Source of the DNA: Tianweitania sp. UT-5YL-CI-8
Lineage (GTDB): Bacteria; Pseudomonadota; Alphaproteobacteria; Rhizobiales; Rhizobiaceae
NCBI RefSeq assembly: GCF_030010215.1
Contig: NZ_JASCRR010000015.1
Location: forward strand, 1-64,000
Length of the DNA: 64,000 nucleotides
Direction of reading: 5' to 3'
Of this stretch, positions 34,712 to 43,821 are shown one piece after another. A model generated the notes under the pieces. The model searched no databases and was not told the DNA's origin. It saw nothing but the letters and a program-made list of their open reading frames with translations. The position numbers were made by a program, and so were the translations under genes. Numbering within the stretch: position 1 is the first letter of the stretch; each line of letters begins with the position of its first letter.

Positions 34712-36072
34712 GCGGACCTCCTAGCGCGGACGGCTGGGTGGGGCGCTTGTAATGTCGGCAGCGTACCTCCGAATAGCTTCTCGCGGAGTGTGCCAGCGCG
34801 ATATTGCGTCTTGTAAAGTCCTCGCTCTTGCAGCGCAGGAACGACCAAATTGACGAAATCCTCAAGGGTATCGGGCATGATCAGACGAGCGATATTGAAG
34901 CCATCAATCCCGGTCATCGAAATCCATTCGGACAATTCGGCCACGACCTGGTCCACACTGCCTGAAATCACCAGATTGCGCGCTGAAAGCGCCATTTCCT
35001 CTGCGATTTGACGCGGTGTGTATGTACGATCCTTGCTCCGGGTAAACATCTCCATGGAAGTGCGATTTGCATCGGTCTCCTCGTAGCGCAGCGGCTCATC
35101 AAGCGGATATTTGGAAAGGTCCACACCAAGACCACCCGAGGCGTGTGCAAGCACGGCTTCCGGATCGGCATAGCTGCGGTACTCCCGCATCTTTTCTCTG
35201 GCCTCGGCCTCGGTCCTGCCGACGATGACGGTCGCGCCTGCTAACACCAGAATACTGTTGGGATCGCGACCTACTTCGACAGCCCTGCTCCGGATATCGG
35301 CAACGGTTGCGGCGATCTGAGTTTTCGAGACACCGTTGACGAATACGCATTCGGCATTTTCGGCGGCGAATTGCTTTCCTCTGCCCGATGCTCCCGCCTG
35401 CATCAGCAGCGGCGTGCGCTGCGGTGATGGTTGGCAAGGATGTACGGCCTCGAGCTTGAAATATTTGCCTTGGTGCTTGACGACATGCACCTTGGCGGGG
35501 TCTGCAAAAAGATGCGCCTTGCGGTCGGCGATCACTGCGCCATCGTCCCACGAACCCTCCCAAAGTTGATACATCAGAGATAGATATTCGTCCGCCATCT
35601 CATAGCGTTCGTCATGCGGAACTATAAAGTCCCTACCCATGGCCTTGGCGCCACTTGAAAGAATACCGGTGACGATGTTCCAGCCAATGCGCCCTCCGGT
35701 CAAATGATCAAGCGTCGACATTCGGCGCGCGAATAGATATGGCGGCTCGTACAAGAGGTTGCCAGTGATGCCAAAGCCAAGATTCTTGGTCACGGCCGCC
35801 ATTCCAGAAATGACCGATGACGGATCGTTCATCGGAAGTTGTACGCCATTGCGCACAGAGGCGTCCTTGGAGCCGCCATGGACATCGTAGATGCCGATCG
35901 CGTCTGCGATAAACAACATGTCGAAAAGACCACGTTCCAACAGGCGGGCATAGTCCAGCCAATAGTCGAGCTTGTTGAGGTTCGTGGAACGGTCACGCGG
36001 ATGCGTCCACACGCCTTGCGCGAGGAATCCAACACAGGACATATCCAGCGCGCTCAAGATCATCTGCTTCAT
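34708..36072 (-). CDS. LLM-class two-component flavin monooxygenase, NtaA/DmoA-like (454 aa)
   Basis: This is a bacterial-luciferase-fold protein of the NtaA/SnaA/DszA group: WTHPRDRSTNLNKLDYWLDYARLLERGLFDMLFIADAIG, NDPSSVISGMAAVTKNLGFG, GGRIGWNIVTG, RYEMADEYLSLMYQLWEGS, PLLMQAGASGRGKQFAAENAE. Members oxidise nitrilotriacetate, dibenzothiophene sulfone, dimethylsulfide, or cleave ketones and ethers, using FMNH2. It is followed by its flavin reductase and preceded by a VOC gene. A LysR gene faces the operon. The operon lacks the palindrome found elsewhere, so it probably answers a separate signal. The substrate is not evident. Confidence 0.82.
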   Translation of the reverse strand: MKQMILSALDMSCVGFLAQGVWTHPRDRSTNLNKLDYWLDYARLLERGLFDMLFIADAIGIYDVHGGSKDASVRNGVQLPMNDPSSVISGMAAVTKNLGFGITGNLLYEPPYLFARRMSTLDHLTGGRIGWNIVTGILSSGAKAMGRDFIVPHDERYEMADEYLSLMYQLWEGSWDDGAVIADRKAHLFADPAKVHVVKHQGKYFKLEAVHPCQPSPQRTPLLMQAGASGRGKQFAAENAECVFVNGVSKTQIAATVADIRSRAVEVGRDPNSILVLAGATVIVGRTEAEAREKMREYRSYADPEAVLAHASGGLGVDLSKYPLDEPLRYEETDANRTSMEMFTRSKDRTYTPRQIAEEMALSARNLVISGSVDQVVAELSEWISMTGIDGFNIARLIMPDTLEDFVNLVVPALQERGLYKTQYRAGTLREKLFGGTLPTLQAPHPAVRARRSA

Positions 36073-36093
36073 ATATCAACCCTCCCTTACGGA

Positions 36094-36621
36094 TCAGTGC
36101 CAGTCGGTACGGATGGGGTCATTGCCGTCCCAATCGCGCCCCGCCTGGGAGACGAGCTGCTGAAATGCCCGTCGCGGCGGCGTTCGTTCTGTCAGCTCCA
36201 GAATGTCCGGTTCCTCTGGATGCTCGAGATAGACGAAACGTCCGCGCGCCGTGGCACCGTCTTGGTATACAGCGTAGCCGTCCAAGAGAGCGGCCGCTAA
36301 GGTCGCGTCATAGTCGTCCGGCCAGATACACCAGTGATGGAAGGTTTCGCGGCGAAAATCCTGCTCAAGGGCGTCGCGCCACATCGAAGGCACATCATTG
36401 TCGAGCTGCATTAATTCAAATTCCATGCCGTGCGCATTGGCGAACGCAGTCGTGAGGATCGCATTGGATGGTTGGCCGCGGTACCTGCATTCCGCGAAGC
36501 TGCCACCCTCGATCACGAACCAAGGACCTATTCCAAGGTGCCGCGTGAAGTGTTCGATGGATGCGCGAATATCTCGTGTCATGAATGCGACCTGAGTTAT
36601 CTTCCCGAGCAATTCTGGCAT
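36094..36621 (-). CDS. VOC-superfamily protein (175 aa)
   Basis: The sequence KITQVAFMTRDIRASIEHFTRHLGIGPWFVIEGG opens a VOC domain, with FHHWCIWPDDYDATLAAALLDGY as second metal-ligand strand and FVYLEHPEEPDILELTE as the Glu strand. The ATG used has GGGGAGAAATC ahead. It is the first gene of the monooxygenase operon, 21 bp before it. In such a place it may process or epimerise the product of the monooxygenase. It is a diverged relative of the VOC gene at 12.1 kb. Confidence 0.76.
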   Translation of the reverse strand: MPELLGKITQVAFMTRDIRASIEHFTRHLGIGPWFVIEGGSFAECRYRGQPSNAILTTAFANAHGMEFELMQLDNDVPSMWRDALEQDFRRETFHHWCIWPDDYDATLAAALLDGYAVYQDGATARGRFVYLEHPEEPDILELTERTPPRRAFQQLVSQAGRDWDGNDPIRTDWH

Positions 36622-36676
36622 CGATTTCTCCCCACTTCTTGCCTTGCCAACGTTCTTCCTGGAATTTCCCGTCCAA

Positions 36677-36695
36677 TGCCAATAGAAAGAAGGCA
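36677..36695. promoter_or_regulatory. Possible LysR box between the VOC operon and lysR
   Basis: TGCC-N11-GGCA is a T-N11-A inverted repeat, the usual shape of a LysR binding site. It lies midway in the 110-bp divergent region, about 37 bp ahead of the LysR start and 56 bp ahead of the VOC start. Confidence 0.4.
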
Positions 36696-36731
36696 ACAAT
36701 CGATCTCGAAATCAGATCACAAGCCAAGTTC

Positions 36732-37628
36732 ATGGATTTTCGCCAAATTCGCTACTTTCTTGCTGTAGCTGAGCATCAGAATTTCCGACGCGCGTCCGAG
36801 GCTCTTCACGTTGCGCAATCAGCGCTTTCTAAACACGTTCTCGAATTGGAAGCGCGTCTTGATGCCAAGCTTTTCGAGCGCTTGGCGAAAGGCGTACGCC
36901 TGACGCCAGCTGGACGTGTGTTCGTCGAAGAAGCACGGCGGGCGCTGGAAGCCGTGGAACGCGCCGAAAGTCGCGCCCGCAAAGCTGCACGCGGCGAAAT
37001 CGACCGGCTAACCATCGCCATGAACGATATCGGCGCGCGCAACCGCACCGTTGCCAACGCGATAAGGAGTTTCGTTGAAACCTACCCAGAGGTTCAACTC
37101 GATTTCATCTCCATGGTCTCGCAGGAGCAGATCACTGCCCTGCAACATGGCAAAATTGATGCTGCCATTGTCATAGAACGTCCTGAAAATCCGAACTTCG
37201 GCTATGTTGAAATTGCCAACGATCCTTTCTGGTTAGCCATTCCCCGCTTCCACAGACTTGCGGCAAAACCAAACGCTTCGATCTCGGATCTCGTTGGCGA
37301 GCCTTTCGTTTCGGTGGCTCTGTCCACCTACTGGCTGCCTCAGACCCGTCTGCTTGCCCAGTGCCGAGGTCTTGGATTGATACCCCATGTCGTGCAGGAG
37401 GCCAGCAACGACCAGATGCAGATGAACTTCATTGCCGCGGGCATTGGCATCGGTTTCGTCAATGCTTCCATCGTTAATGTACTGGCAACAGATGTTGTCC
37501 TCAAACGAGTGGAAGGACTGACCGTATCGCTGCGCCTTGACCTCGTTTGGTCGGAGCAGTCTCGTTCGCCCTCGTTACCGAATTTTGTGAAGGCAATCCG
37601 TGTAGCGCTGCTGCCAGCAACCGATTAG
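36732..37628 (+). CDS. LysR-family transcriptional regulator (298 aa)
   Basis: The N-terminal winged helix MDFRQIRYFLAVAEHQNFRRASEALHVAQSALSKHV and LERLA-like recognition region (LFERLAKGVRLTPAGRVFVEEARRAL) are typical. The effector domain from about residue 90 contains FISMVSQEQITALQHGKIDAAIV. The start is the ATG at the conserved MDF; an upstream extension is antisense to the VOC leader. It is divergent from the VOC-monooxygenase-reductase operon, the classical arrangement of a LysR activator with its target. The effector is unknown. Confidence 0.86.
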   Translation: MDFRQIRYFLAVAEHQNFRRASEALHVAQSALSKHVLELEARLDAKLFERLAKGVRLTPAGRVFVEEARRALEAVERAESRARKAARGEIDRLTIAMNDIGARNRTVANAIRSFVETYPEVQLDFISMVSQEQITALQHGKIDAAIVIERPENPNFGYVEIANDPFWLAIPRFHRLAAKPNASISDLVGEPFVSVALSTYWLPQTRLLAQCRGLGLIPHVVQEASNDQMQMNFIAAGIGIGFVNASIVNVLATDVVLKRVEGLTVSLRLDLVWSEQSRSPSLPNFVKAIRVALLPATD

Positions 37629-37731
37629 GGCATCGGCGTTGCCGTGAGCGGCAAATCGTTGGCGACCTAATTTCGGATGGGCAATGCCGCAAACGCACCG
37701 AATTGAACCCGCTGTGAGACCCGCCGCCGCG

Positions 37732-38499
37732 TTATCCTGCGGTTTGTGCTCCATCCACGACAAGGATCGTACCCGATGTGAAACAGGCATCGGCCGACGC
37801 CAAATAGGCAAACGCGCCAGCAATATCTTCAGGCTCCGCACCCGCTGTCTTCCCTAGCAGCTTGGATGGACGGACCACGATATCGGGGTTGGCGTCTCTC
37901 ACAGGCGGCACCCCTGCGCCGAGATCCGTCCGCACCCGCCCGGGACAAATCGCATTGAACCGGACTCCTGCGGGAGCGTACTCCGCAGCCAACGATTTGG
38001 TCAACGCAATCACGCCCGCCTTGGAGGCAGCGTAGGCCGTGTAGTACGAGATTCCCTCGATACCGGCGGTGGAAGCCGTGCTGACCACATTGCCTCGCGA
38101 AGAGATCAGGCTCGGCAACGCGCGCTGGATGATGTGAAACAGGCTCGTCAGATTGACGCTGACCACAAGGCTCCAGTCCGCGGCGGTCATTTCGAGGAAG
38201 TGGCCCCTTTTTAGCACGCCCGCATTGTTTATGAGACAGTCGAGCCGGCCATGAATTGACACAGCCTGGTCGACCATTTCAGCACAGCTTTGTGCATCCG
38301 CTGCGTCAAACGCAATCGTATTGGCGGCGGGAGCGCCTCTCTCCAAAGCTTCACGCGCAACCTCTCTTCCACTATCGATATTGCGGTCGGAAATGATGAG
38401 GGAGCCGCCTTCCGAAGCGATGCGCAAAGCGGCGGCCCGCCCAATTCCACTCGCCGCCCCGGTAATCAGGATTACTTTGTTGCTGAAGCGCTTGGCCAT
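37732..38499 (-). CDS. Short-chain dehydrogenase (255 aa)
   Basis: This is a classical SDR: ITGAASGIGRAAA near residues 13-25, NNAG, Ser strand STASTAG, and Tyr and Lys in AYAASKAGV. The end SGTILVVDGAQTAG is standard. It is a single gene on the minus strand, facing the LysR gene tail to tail and diverging from an MFS gene. A palindrome copy lies 55 bp upstream, so it appears to belong to the main catabolic regulon and not to the LysR module. The substrate is unknown. Confidence 0.8.
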   Translation of the reverse strand: MAKRFSNKVILITGAASGIGRAAALRIASEGGSLIISDRNIDSGREVAREALERGAPAANTIAFDAADAQSCAEMVDQAVSIHGRLDCLINNAGVLKRGHFLEMTAADWSLVVSVNLTSLFHIIQRALPSLISSRGNVVSTASTAGIEGISYYTAYAASKAGVIALTKSLAAEYAPAGVRFNAICPGRVRTDLGAGVPPVRDANPDIVVRPSKLLGKTAGAEPEDIAGAFAYLASADACFTSGTILVVDGAQTAG

Positions 38500-38553
38500 C
38501 TTGTCTCCTCATAGCAGAATGCGTGCCAACGGTGCCCTTGGGCGAGCTGGCAA

Positions 38554-38573
38554 CCATCCTCCGATTAGACTAG
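38554..38573 (+). promoter_or_regulatory. Operator-like palindrome, site 6
   Basis: CCATCCTCCGATTAGACTAG fits the right half and spacer of the consensus, with two changes in the left half. It lies in the 270-bp divergent region between the SDR and the MFS transporter. Confidence 0.55.
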
Positions 38574-38769
38574 GATCGCGTTTGGCGAACAAGGCTTTGG
38601 AAGGTGGCGCGCCGCCGGAGCGACATTGCATCCGGTGATGGACCGACATCCATTATCCTCATCCCGCCCGGCGATTCCGCAAGTTTTGAATGTCATCTAC
38701 TCCCAATTGACGATGCATGGGCCACGCGCACAACTGACAATGTCAACAGTTGCAGCAGAAAGGTAGAGT

Positions 38770-39990
38770 ATGGCATTCAGCGCGCAGTCGGCGCGGATGA
38801 GCGAATCGCGTGCCGGTTGGCTGGGCGGCCTGTTGGCTGGGCTGGGCCCGATTTCACTCTCGCTATTCACGCCGGCAATGCCCGAACTCACTCAGAGCTT
38901 CGACGCTAGTGATACGGCTATAAGGATGACACTATCGGTATATTTCGTGGGTTTCGCGTTGGCTCAACTGCTCAGCGGCCCCCTTTCAGATGCATACGGT
39001 CGAAAGCCGATTTCGCTGATCTTTCTATCCATATACCTTCTCGGCTCGGTGTCTGCCCTGTTTTCTCCTAACGTCGAGCTTCTAATCGCCTCCCGTCTCA
39101 TACAGGGTATCGGCGCAGCTGCCGGGGTTGTAATCGCAAGAGCAATTGTACGAGACCTCTTCACTGGCGATACGTCTGCGAGGGTGCTCAACCTGACGAG
39201 CCTCATTCTGGGAGCAGGGCCAGCTATCGCGCCCACGATAGGCGGAGTTGCCATGCTTGTTGCGGGATGGCAGGCAATCTTTGTTCTAATGGTGCTGATG
39301 GGGATATCGTCGGTTGTCGTGATCCATTATTGGCTGTTGGAGACTCGAGTGCACCGAGGTGAGGGTATCGACTTCACCAGCGTCGTCTTGGAATATCGCA
39401 AAATTCTGCGGACGCCGTTCTTTTTTTGGTCGAGCCTCACTATCGCTGGGGCAGTTGGCACCTTCTACACCCAGTCAACAGTTCTGTCCTTTATAGTGAT
39501 GGGTCAGCTTGGCTTTACCGCAGGCCAGTTTGGTTTCCTCATGTTGATCGTCTCGGGATCGTATTTTCTAGGTGCGATGGCTGTGCGCTTCTTGATTCCA
39601 CGCACAGGTGCCTTCAGGCTCGTCCCGTATGGACTCAGCGTGCTCGTTCTAGCGAGCCTGGCAGCGGCTTTTCAATTGCTATCTCGTGAACCGCAACTAC
39701 TCGCCGTGATGGTCCCAGTCGGTCTGATGATCCTCGCAGGCGCTTTCATTCTCCCCGCAATGTATACGGCGAGCTTGGCGGCTTTTCCCGAAAACGCCGG
39801 AGCGGCTTCATCGATGAGCGGATTCATGGTGATGACCGTGGGGCTGATCGGCTCTATCGCAGTCGGTTTGGTACCGAACCCGTCGCACGGACTAGGCCTG
39901 ATCGAGCCTGTTATGGCTTTGATTTCTCTGGCTTCCTGGTTGATCTGGCGACAGTGCGCCCAGCCAACCTTTGACCACAAGCCAGATTGA
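38770..39990 (+). CDS. MFS transporter, Bcr/CflA-like (406 aa)
   Basis: Twelve hydrophobic segments can be drawn. Motif A is present as GPLSDAYGRKP after the second helix, and LIASRLIQGIGAAAGVVIARAIVRDLF is the fourth-helix motif of drug:proton antiporters of the Bcr/CflA branch. It would export or exchange a small hydrophobic compound, perhaps a catabolic intermediate or toxic steroid. The gene is followed by a TIM-barrel gene 25 bp later, in probable operon. The palindrome upstream suggests shared control. Confidence 0.82.
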   Translation: MAFSAQSARMSESRAGWLGGLLAGLGPISLSLFTPAMPELTQSFDASDTAIRMTLSVYFVGFALAQLLSGPLSDAYGRKPISLIFLSIYLLGSVSALFSPNVELLIASRLIQGIGAAAGVVIARAIVRDLFTGDTSARVLNLTSLILGAGPAIAPTIGGVAMLVAGWQAIFVLMVLMGISSVVVIHYWLLETRVHRGEGIDFTSVVLEYRKILRTPFFFWSSLTIAGAVGTFYTQSTVLSFIVMGQLGFTAGQFGFLMLIVSGSYFLGAMAVRFLIPRTGAFRLVPYGLSVLVLASLAAAFQLLSREPQLLAVMVPVGLMILAGAFILPAMYTASLAAFPENAGAASSMSGFMVMTVGLIGSIAVGLVPNPSHGLGLIEPVMALISLASWLIWRQCAQPTFDHKPD

Positions 39991-40015
39991 TCCGACAGCA
40001 AAAGGAGTTCCGCAG

Positions 40016-40861
40016 ATGACAATACAGCGCAGACTGATTTGCAGTTCGCATACTATCAGCGGCGTCTTGCCCGGTGGGCTTGTTCCCGCTAGGCACAGCT
40101 TCGATTCAAGGGTGGAGGCCTGCGCCGCGGCCGGTTACACCGGAATGTGCCTGCATTTCCGCGACTACAGCTGGCAGCGGGAGGCCGGACTGTCGAACGC
40201 CGAGCTTCGCGCCACTTTGGAAAGCAACGGCATGCACGAGATATCGCTGGAGTTCCTCGTCGACTGGTTTCTCGACGGATCAGAAGGAGAGCAGGCGCGT
40301 GCCAACGAGCGCACCGCCTATGAGGCTGCGGACGCCTATAGAGCGCGCAGCCTCAATGTGGGATCCGATTTTCGCGGGTTGGGCATCCCCAGATCGATGC
40401 TTCGTGCAAAATTTCGGGAGCTCTGCGAGCGCGCGGGTGAACGGGACTTGTCGATAGCGCTCGAAATCGTCGCGTGGAGTGACGTTCGGGATGTTGATAC
40501 CGCACTTCAGCTTGTCGAAAATATACCCAACGCCGGGCTTGTCATAGATTCCTGGCACGTCTTTCGCGGCCAAATTCCACTGAGTGACATCCGCAGGATT
40601 CCAGCTGAAAAAATCCTCTGTATCCAGCTCAACGACGCCGAAGCTGCTCCCCACGGCTCTCTTTCGACGGACACCCTTTTCCGAAAACTTTGTGGGGAGG
40701 GAACGTTCAACCTTAGAGGCTTTCTCGACGCCCTTGACAGCACCGGATCGACCGTACCAATCAGCGTGGAGATTATTTCGCCGGATTTCGCCGCACTCGA
40801 CCTCGAAACTGCGGCTCATCGCTCATACCAGACTGCCGTTGCCTTGCTGGGGCTGGCTTAG
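40016..40861 (+). CDS. Xylose-isomerase-like TIM-barrel protein (281 aa)
   Basis: This is an AP-endonuclease-2/sugar-isomerase-like barrel: FDSRVEACAAAGYTGMCLHFRDY at the first strands, GLVIDSWHVFRGQ in the middle, ILCIQLNDAE and SVEIISPDF near the end, with metal-ligand-like Glu, Asp, His and Glu in those strands. The start follows AAAGGAG. Such proteins are isomerases or epimerases of sugars, inositols or hydroxy acids. No direct tie to the steroid pathway is evident; it is cotranscribed with the MFS gene and ends 23 bp from the convergent LuxR gene. Confidence 0.74.
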   Translation: MTIQRRLICSSHTISGVLPGGLVPARHSFDSRVEACAAAGYTGMCLHFRDYSWQREAGLSNAELRATLESNGMHEISLEFLVDWFLDGSEGEQARANERTAYEAADAYRARSLNVGSDFRGLGIPRSMLRAKFRELCERAGERDLSIALEIVAWSDVRDVDTALQLVENIPNAGLVIDSWHVFRGQIPLSDIRRIPAEKILCIQLNDAEAAPHGSLSTDTLFRKLCGEGTFNLRGFLDALDSTGSTVPISVEIISPDFAALDLETAAHRSYQTAVALLGLA

Positions 40862-40884
40862 GCAACAAAGGTCCTTCTACAACA

Positions 40885-41889
40885 TCACACCGCTTGCGGG
40901 CCGCGTCCACCTAGAATGACTGCACTGTTCAGAACAAGTCGGACCAGTTCAGTCTGCCGTGTGATGCCACTTTTTGAAAAGATGGAACGCAGATGCGCGC
41001 GCGCCGTGTTTCGGCTGATGTCCAGCGATGTAGCAGCGTCCTCCAGTGAAAGACCGGCCGTCAACCGCCGTGTAACCGCAGCTTCGGCTGGGGTCAGGTC
41101 GAAAATCTGCCTCACGAACTCACCCTCAACTTCAGGCGCCAGATCGCAGTCACGAATATAGATTGCCACCGAGTCTCCTCCGGACATCACGGGCCGTATC
41201 ATAATACCCAGGTTCCGGGTTCCGGATCGTTTCGTCAGTGACAAACCGCGCGAAAGCCCAGTCTCACCCAACGCAGCCTTGATAGCCGCTTGAAGCTCCC
41301 GATCCTCGACAGCACTCATTGCCCGGAGCTTTCCGCTCTGAACCTGAAGTCCATCACGGGTAGAGACGAATCTTTGAGCGACGGTGGACGTTTTCGTAAT
41401 CTTACCCGCGCAGTCCACGATGATGACCCCGACATTCAGCTTATCAAGCACATCGGAATATAAGATTCGCTCAACCTCGGAGCTATCCATCCGTTTTACC
41501 ATCCTCAGTGTGCGTACGAACTGCGAAGCTATGATGGCACACATAGCCGACTCCTCCGCATCGAATTTACCCGAGAGACGTTCGCGGAATAGCCACAGAG
41601 TATAAGTGCCGGCATCTTCTTTTTCTGGCTCATTCGCGAGAACGTAATGCGTTTCCTTAAGCTGTGAAAAGCTGGGGTGTTGTGAACCGCTCAAGTCAAC
41701 AGGTGAAAAAAACAAGGTAGGATCACCCTGTCGCGCGCGATTATCCATCGCCAATACCGCGACCTGGGCTCCAAAATGGTGACGCACGATATCAAGGGAT
41801 GTCTCTAGCGGGGCACACATTTCGATACTTTTCGTCAGTCCGCTCAGCAGATCGCCGAGTTCTACTATAGAACGAGAGTGAAATGTCAT
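40885..41889 (-). CDS. LuxR-type transcriptional regulator (334 aa)
   Basis: The C-terminal helix-turn-helix FDLTPAEAAVTRRLTAGLSLEDAATSLDISRNTARAHLRSIFSKSGITRQTELVRLV is a GerE/LuxR domain. The middle (about residues 150-230: LNVGVIIVDCAGKITKTSTVAQRF) resembles a PAS-type sensory fold. The N-terminal 140 residues are not a recognised autoinducer domain, and no luxI-like gene is present, so quorum sensing is unlikely. The start has GGGAGG ahead. The promoter region carries no copy of the palindrome. It may control the MFS/TIM-barrel genes or transport, but no target is visible. Confidence 0.78.
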   Translation of the reverse strand: MTFHSRSIVELGDLLSGLTKSIEMCAPLETSLDIVRHHFGAQVAVLAMDNRARQGDPTLFFSPVDLSGSQHPSFSQLKETHYVLANEPEKEDAGTYTLWLFRERLSGKFDAEESAMCAIIASQFVRTLRMVKRMDSSEVERILYSDVLDKLNVGVIIVDCAGKITKTSTVAQRFVSTRDGLQVQSGKLRAMSAVEDRELQAAIKAALGETGLSRGLSLTKRSGTRNLGIMIRPVMSGGDSVAIYIRDCDLAPEVEGEFVRQIFDLTPAEAAVTRRLTAGLSLEDAATSLDISRNTARAHLRSIFSKSGITRQTELVRLVLNSAVILGGRGPQAV

Positions 41890-42339
41890 TTGATAAACCT
41901 CCCTGACCTGGCAGCGGCGAGCCAAATCTTAGACCAATCGATAAGTGATTATTTCCTCGCTAAAAGGCCTCATAGCGATACGCGACGGAAAAACTCTTTG
42001 GAACGAAGCAAGGATTCACCATGGCTACCTCCCGTGATGCCTTGAGTATGAACACTATGTCATTAATTCAACACATCGTCAATTTCTTTGAAGAGTTGTC
42101 AAAAATTTTGCACTGCGTCAAAATTTGGTTGGAGGACAGCAAGCCCGATGATGAATGGCGGCGGGATCGGCGGCCGGCCGCTTATCGTTCAGAGACGGAC
42201 TTGTCGAATAAAAATTCAGAGATTGGACTGCCCTAAAGCGTCCACTGCTTTGGGAAGTTGCATTTACCCGCGCATCGCTTCAAAGGCTCAGTTTCGAGAG
42301 CGCGTCAGCCGACACAACTGTTGTATTAATCAAAAATGA
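41890..42339. other. Intergenic region without a recognised gene
   Basis: About 450 bp upstream of the LuxR-type gene contain no ORF with recognisable homology; short frames here have no credible ribosome site or composition. It probably holds the luxR promoter. No palindrome copy and no repeat were seen. Confidence 0.5.
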
Positions 42340-42375
42340 AAAGGCTGGTCCCTGTTAATACAGGAACCAGCCTTT
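42340..42375 (-). terminator. Rho-independent terminator of the second livK
   Basis: A 16-bp stem (AAAGGCTGGTCCCTGT / ACAGGAACCAGCCTTT, one G-U pair in the minus-strand RNA) with loop TAAT is followed on the minus strand by TTTTCATTTTT. It lies 117 bp behind the livK stop. This is the clearest intrinsic terminator in the window and ends transcription of this livK. Confidence 0.88.
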
Positions 42376-42491
42376 AATCCACTTAAGCAATGGACAGTGC
42401 AATTCTACCGGTTATTTCAAAATCAGAGCCATGCGTGTCTTACAAGGAGCTACGACGTTACGATCTCGGTTGCGGATATGTAATGGGCAAC

Positions 42492-43703
42492 TTATGCTGG
42501 ACAGTCGGCGCGTTCGACAAGTCCATCTTCACGCAAGGCATAAGGATTTTTCACAACCTTAATCGAGGATGGAGCTGGAAGAAAATGACTCTTGTCGCTC
42601 GCCTGCAACTCTCCGATCTGCACCTTGACCTTATCGGCATTCTGCTGAAGCCATTTTGATAGAGCTTCGCTCTCTGTCGTGCCCGCGCCATTTGCCGCCG
42701 CTGCAAGTATAAACGGTTGAATGTAATATGGGTTCAGCGAGGGAGCCCCACCCATTCGCTCAAGATCTTTTACACGCTCGACGGCGCGCGCGGCGAACTT
42801 CGCGAATTCCGATTCACCGACGGGATCACCGGGGCAGTAGGTCATCCCAACGAACTGTGTGCTGTAAACGCCTTCAAACGCGTCTTCTCCGATAGTCTTC
42901 GCGTTGCCCACCGCATAGTTGCTCATCGTCTGGCCGGAAAGCACCGGGACTTCCCAACCAATATCCGCACGATTTTCCAGAAGCTTGCGGGAATCATCGC
43001 CAATAGAGTTGATCAGCAAGATGGCCTCGGCACCCGCGCTGCGCATGGAGAAAAGCTGGGGCGTCATATCTTCGGCTCGAAAGGGGAACTCCTGCACGAT
43101 AACCGGCTCGACGTTGCGAGATTTCATGTAAGCCAGGATCTCGCTGACAGCAGCTTTGGACATGCCACCATTGTCTGAGATCAACGCCATTTTGCTGAGC
43201 TTTAGCACGTCAATGGCATAATCGACATTGGGACGCATCTGGTTCAGGCCGGTCACTGAGTCTGAGAAGTGATAGGGGGCGAATTCGGGCGTCAATTGCG
43301 TCGAAGCCGCGGTCGAAACCTGGGCGACTTTCTTCTCGTTGGTGACGGCGACAAGCGGGATGGTTTCCTGGCTGGTAGCGGGGCCAACAAGAAGCTGAAT
43401 TTTCTCATTCTCAATAAGACGCCGAAGCTCACTGACGGCGTGGGTTGGGTCGGTTGCAGTATCGGCCAGCACGAGCTCGACCTTTTTGCCGAGAATGCCA
43501 CCCGATTCGTTTATTTCGTCTACGGCCATCCTCCAGGCCTGTTCGGCAACTGCGCCTATGGACGCGCCGCCACCCGTCAGGGAGACGATGCCGCCCATCT
43601 TAATAGTATCTTCAGCGTGGGCACCAGGCACAGCGACTGCAAAGGTTGCAGCCGAGGTCAATGCCATCATGGCAAGGCGGCTGACGTAAGATGTAATGTT
43701 CAT
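42492..43703 (-). CDS. livK: Second periplasmic substrate-binding protein, LivK type (403 aa)
   Basis: The signal peptide covers about residues 1-30 (MNITSYVSRLAMMALTSAAT, then a region ending AHA before EDT). The mature start TIKMGGIVSLTGGGASIGAVAEQAWRMAVDEIN is a LivK-type receptor. The ATG has GGAGG just upstream. There is no permease or ATPase beside it, while the importer at 57.2-60.6 kb lacks a receptor, so the two probably work together although 14 kb apart. A strong palindrome copy precedes it by 55 bp and an intrinsic terminator follows, giving it an independent transcription unit. Confidence 0.86.
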   Translation of the reverse strand: MNITSYVSRLAMMALTSAATFAVAVPGAHAEDTIKMGGIVSLTGGGASIGAVAEQAWRMAVDEINESGGILGKKVELVLADTATDPTHAVSELRRLIENEKIQLLVGPATSQETIPLVAVTNEKKVAQVSTAASTQLTPEFAPYHFSDSVTGLNQMRPNVDYAIDVLKLSKMALISDNGGMSKAAVSEILAYMKSRNVEPVIVQEFPFRAEDMTPQLFSMRSAGAEAILLINSIGDDSRKLLENRADIGWEVPVLSGQTMSNYAVGNAKTIGEDAFEGVYSTQFVGMTYCPGDPVGESEFAKFAARAVERVKDLERMGGAPSLNPYYIQPFILAAAANGAGTTESEALSKWLQQNADKVKVQIGELQASDKSHFLPAPSSIKVVKNPYALREDGLVERADCPA

Positions 43704-43757
43704 GTTTTCCTCCACCAATCAGTTCTCAACGAGACCAAGCATTCGCTTCTTGCAACG

Positions 43758-43777
43758 GCATCGTTCAATCAGACGAG
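43758..43777 (+). promoter_or_regulatory. Operator-like palindrome, site 10 (in front of the second livK)
   Basis: GCATCGTTCAATCAGACGAG shows the core TCGTTC-AATC-AGACGA. It is 55 bp ahead of the livK start, in the 118-bp gap behind an SDR. Confidence 0.6.
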
Positions 43778-43821
43778 GCAGCGCGCGGCAATCACACTTC
43801 ACCACGTTCTTGACGAGCGTC

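Noticed and set aside
37639-37654. Hairpin TTGCCG-TGAG-CGGCAA between LysR and SDR genes as a terminator
   Set aside because: The stem is short and no T run follows on either strand.
40885-41889. LuxR-type protein as a quorum-sensing regulator
   Set aside because: The N-terminus is not an autoinducer-binding domain and no luxI-like gene is present.
42021-42236. 71-codon plus-strand frame as a small gene
   Set aside because: No ribosome site, no recognisable homology, low-complexity charged C-terminus, and it lies in the LuxR upstream region.
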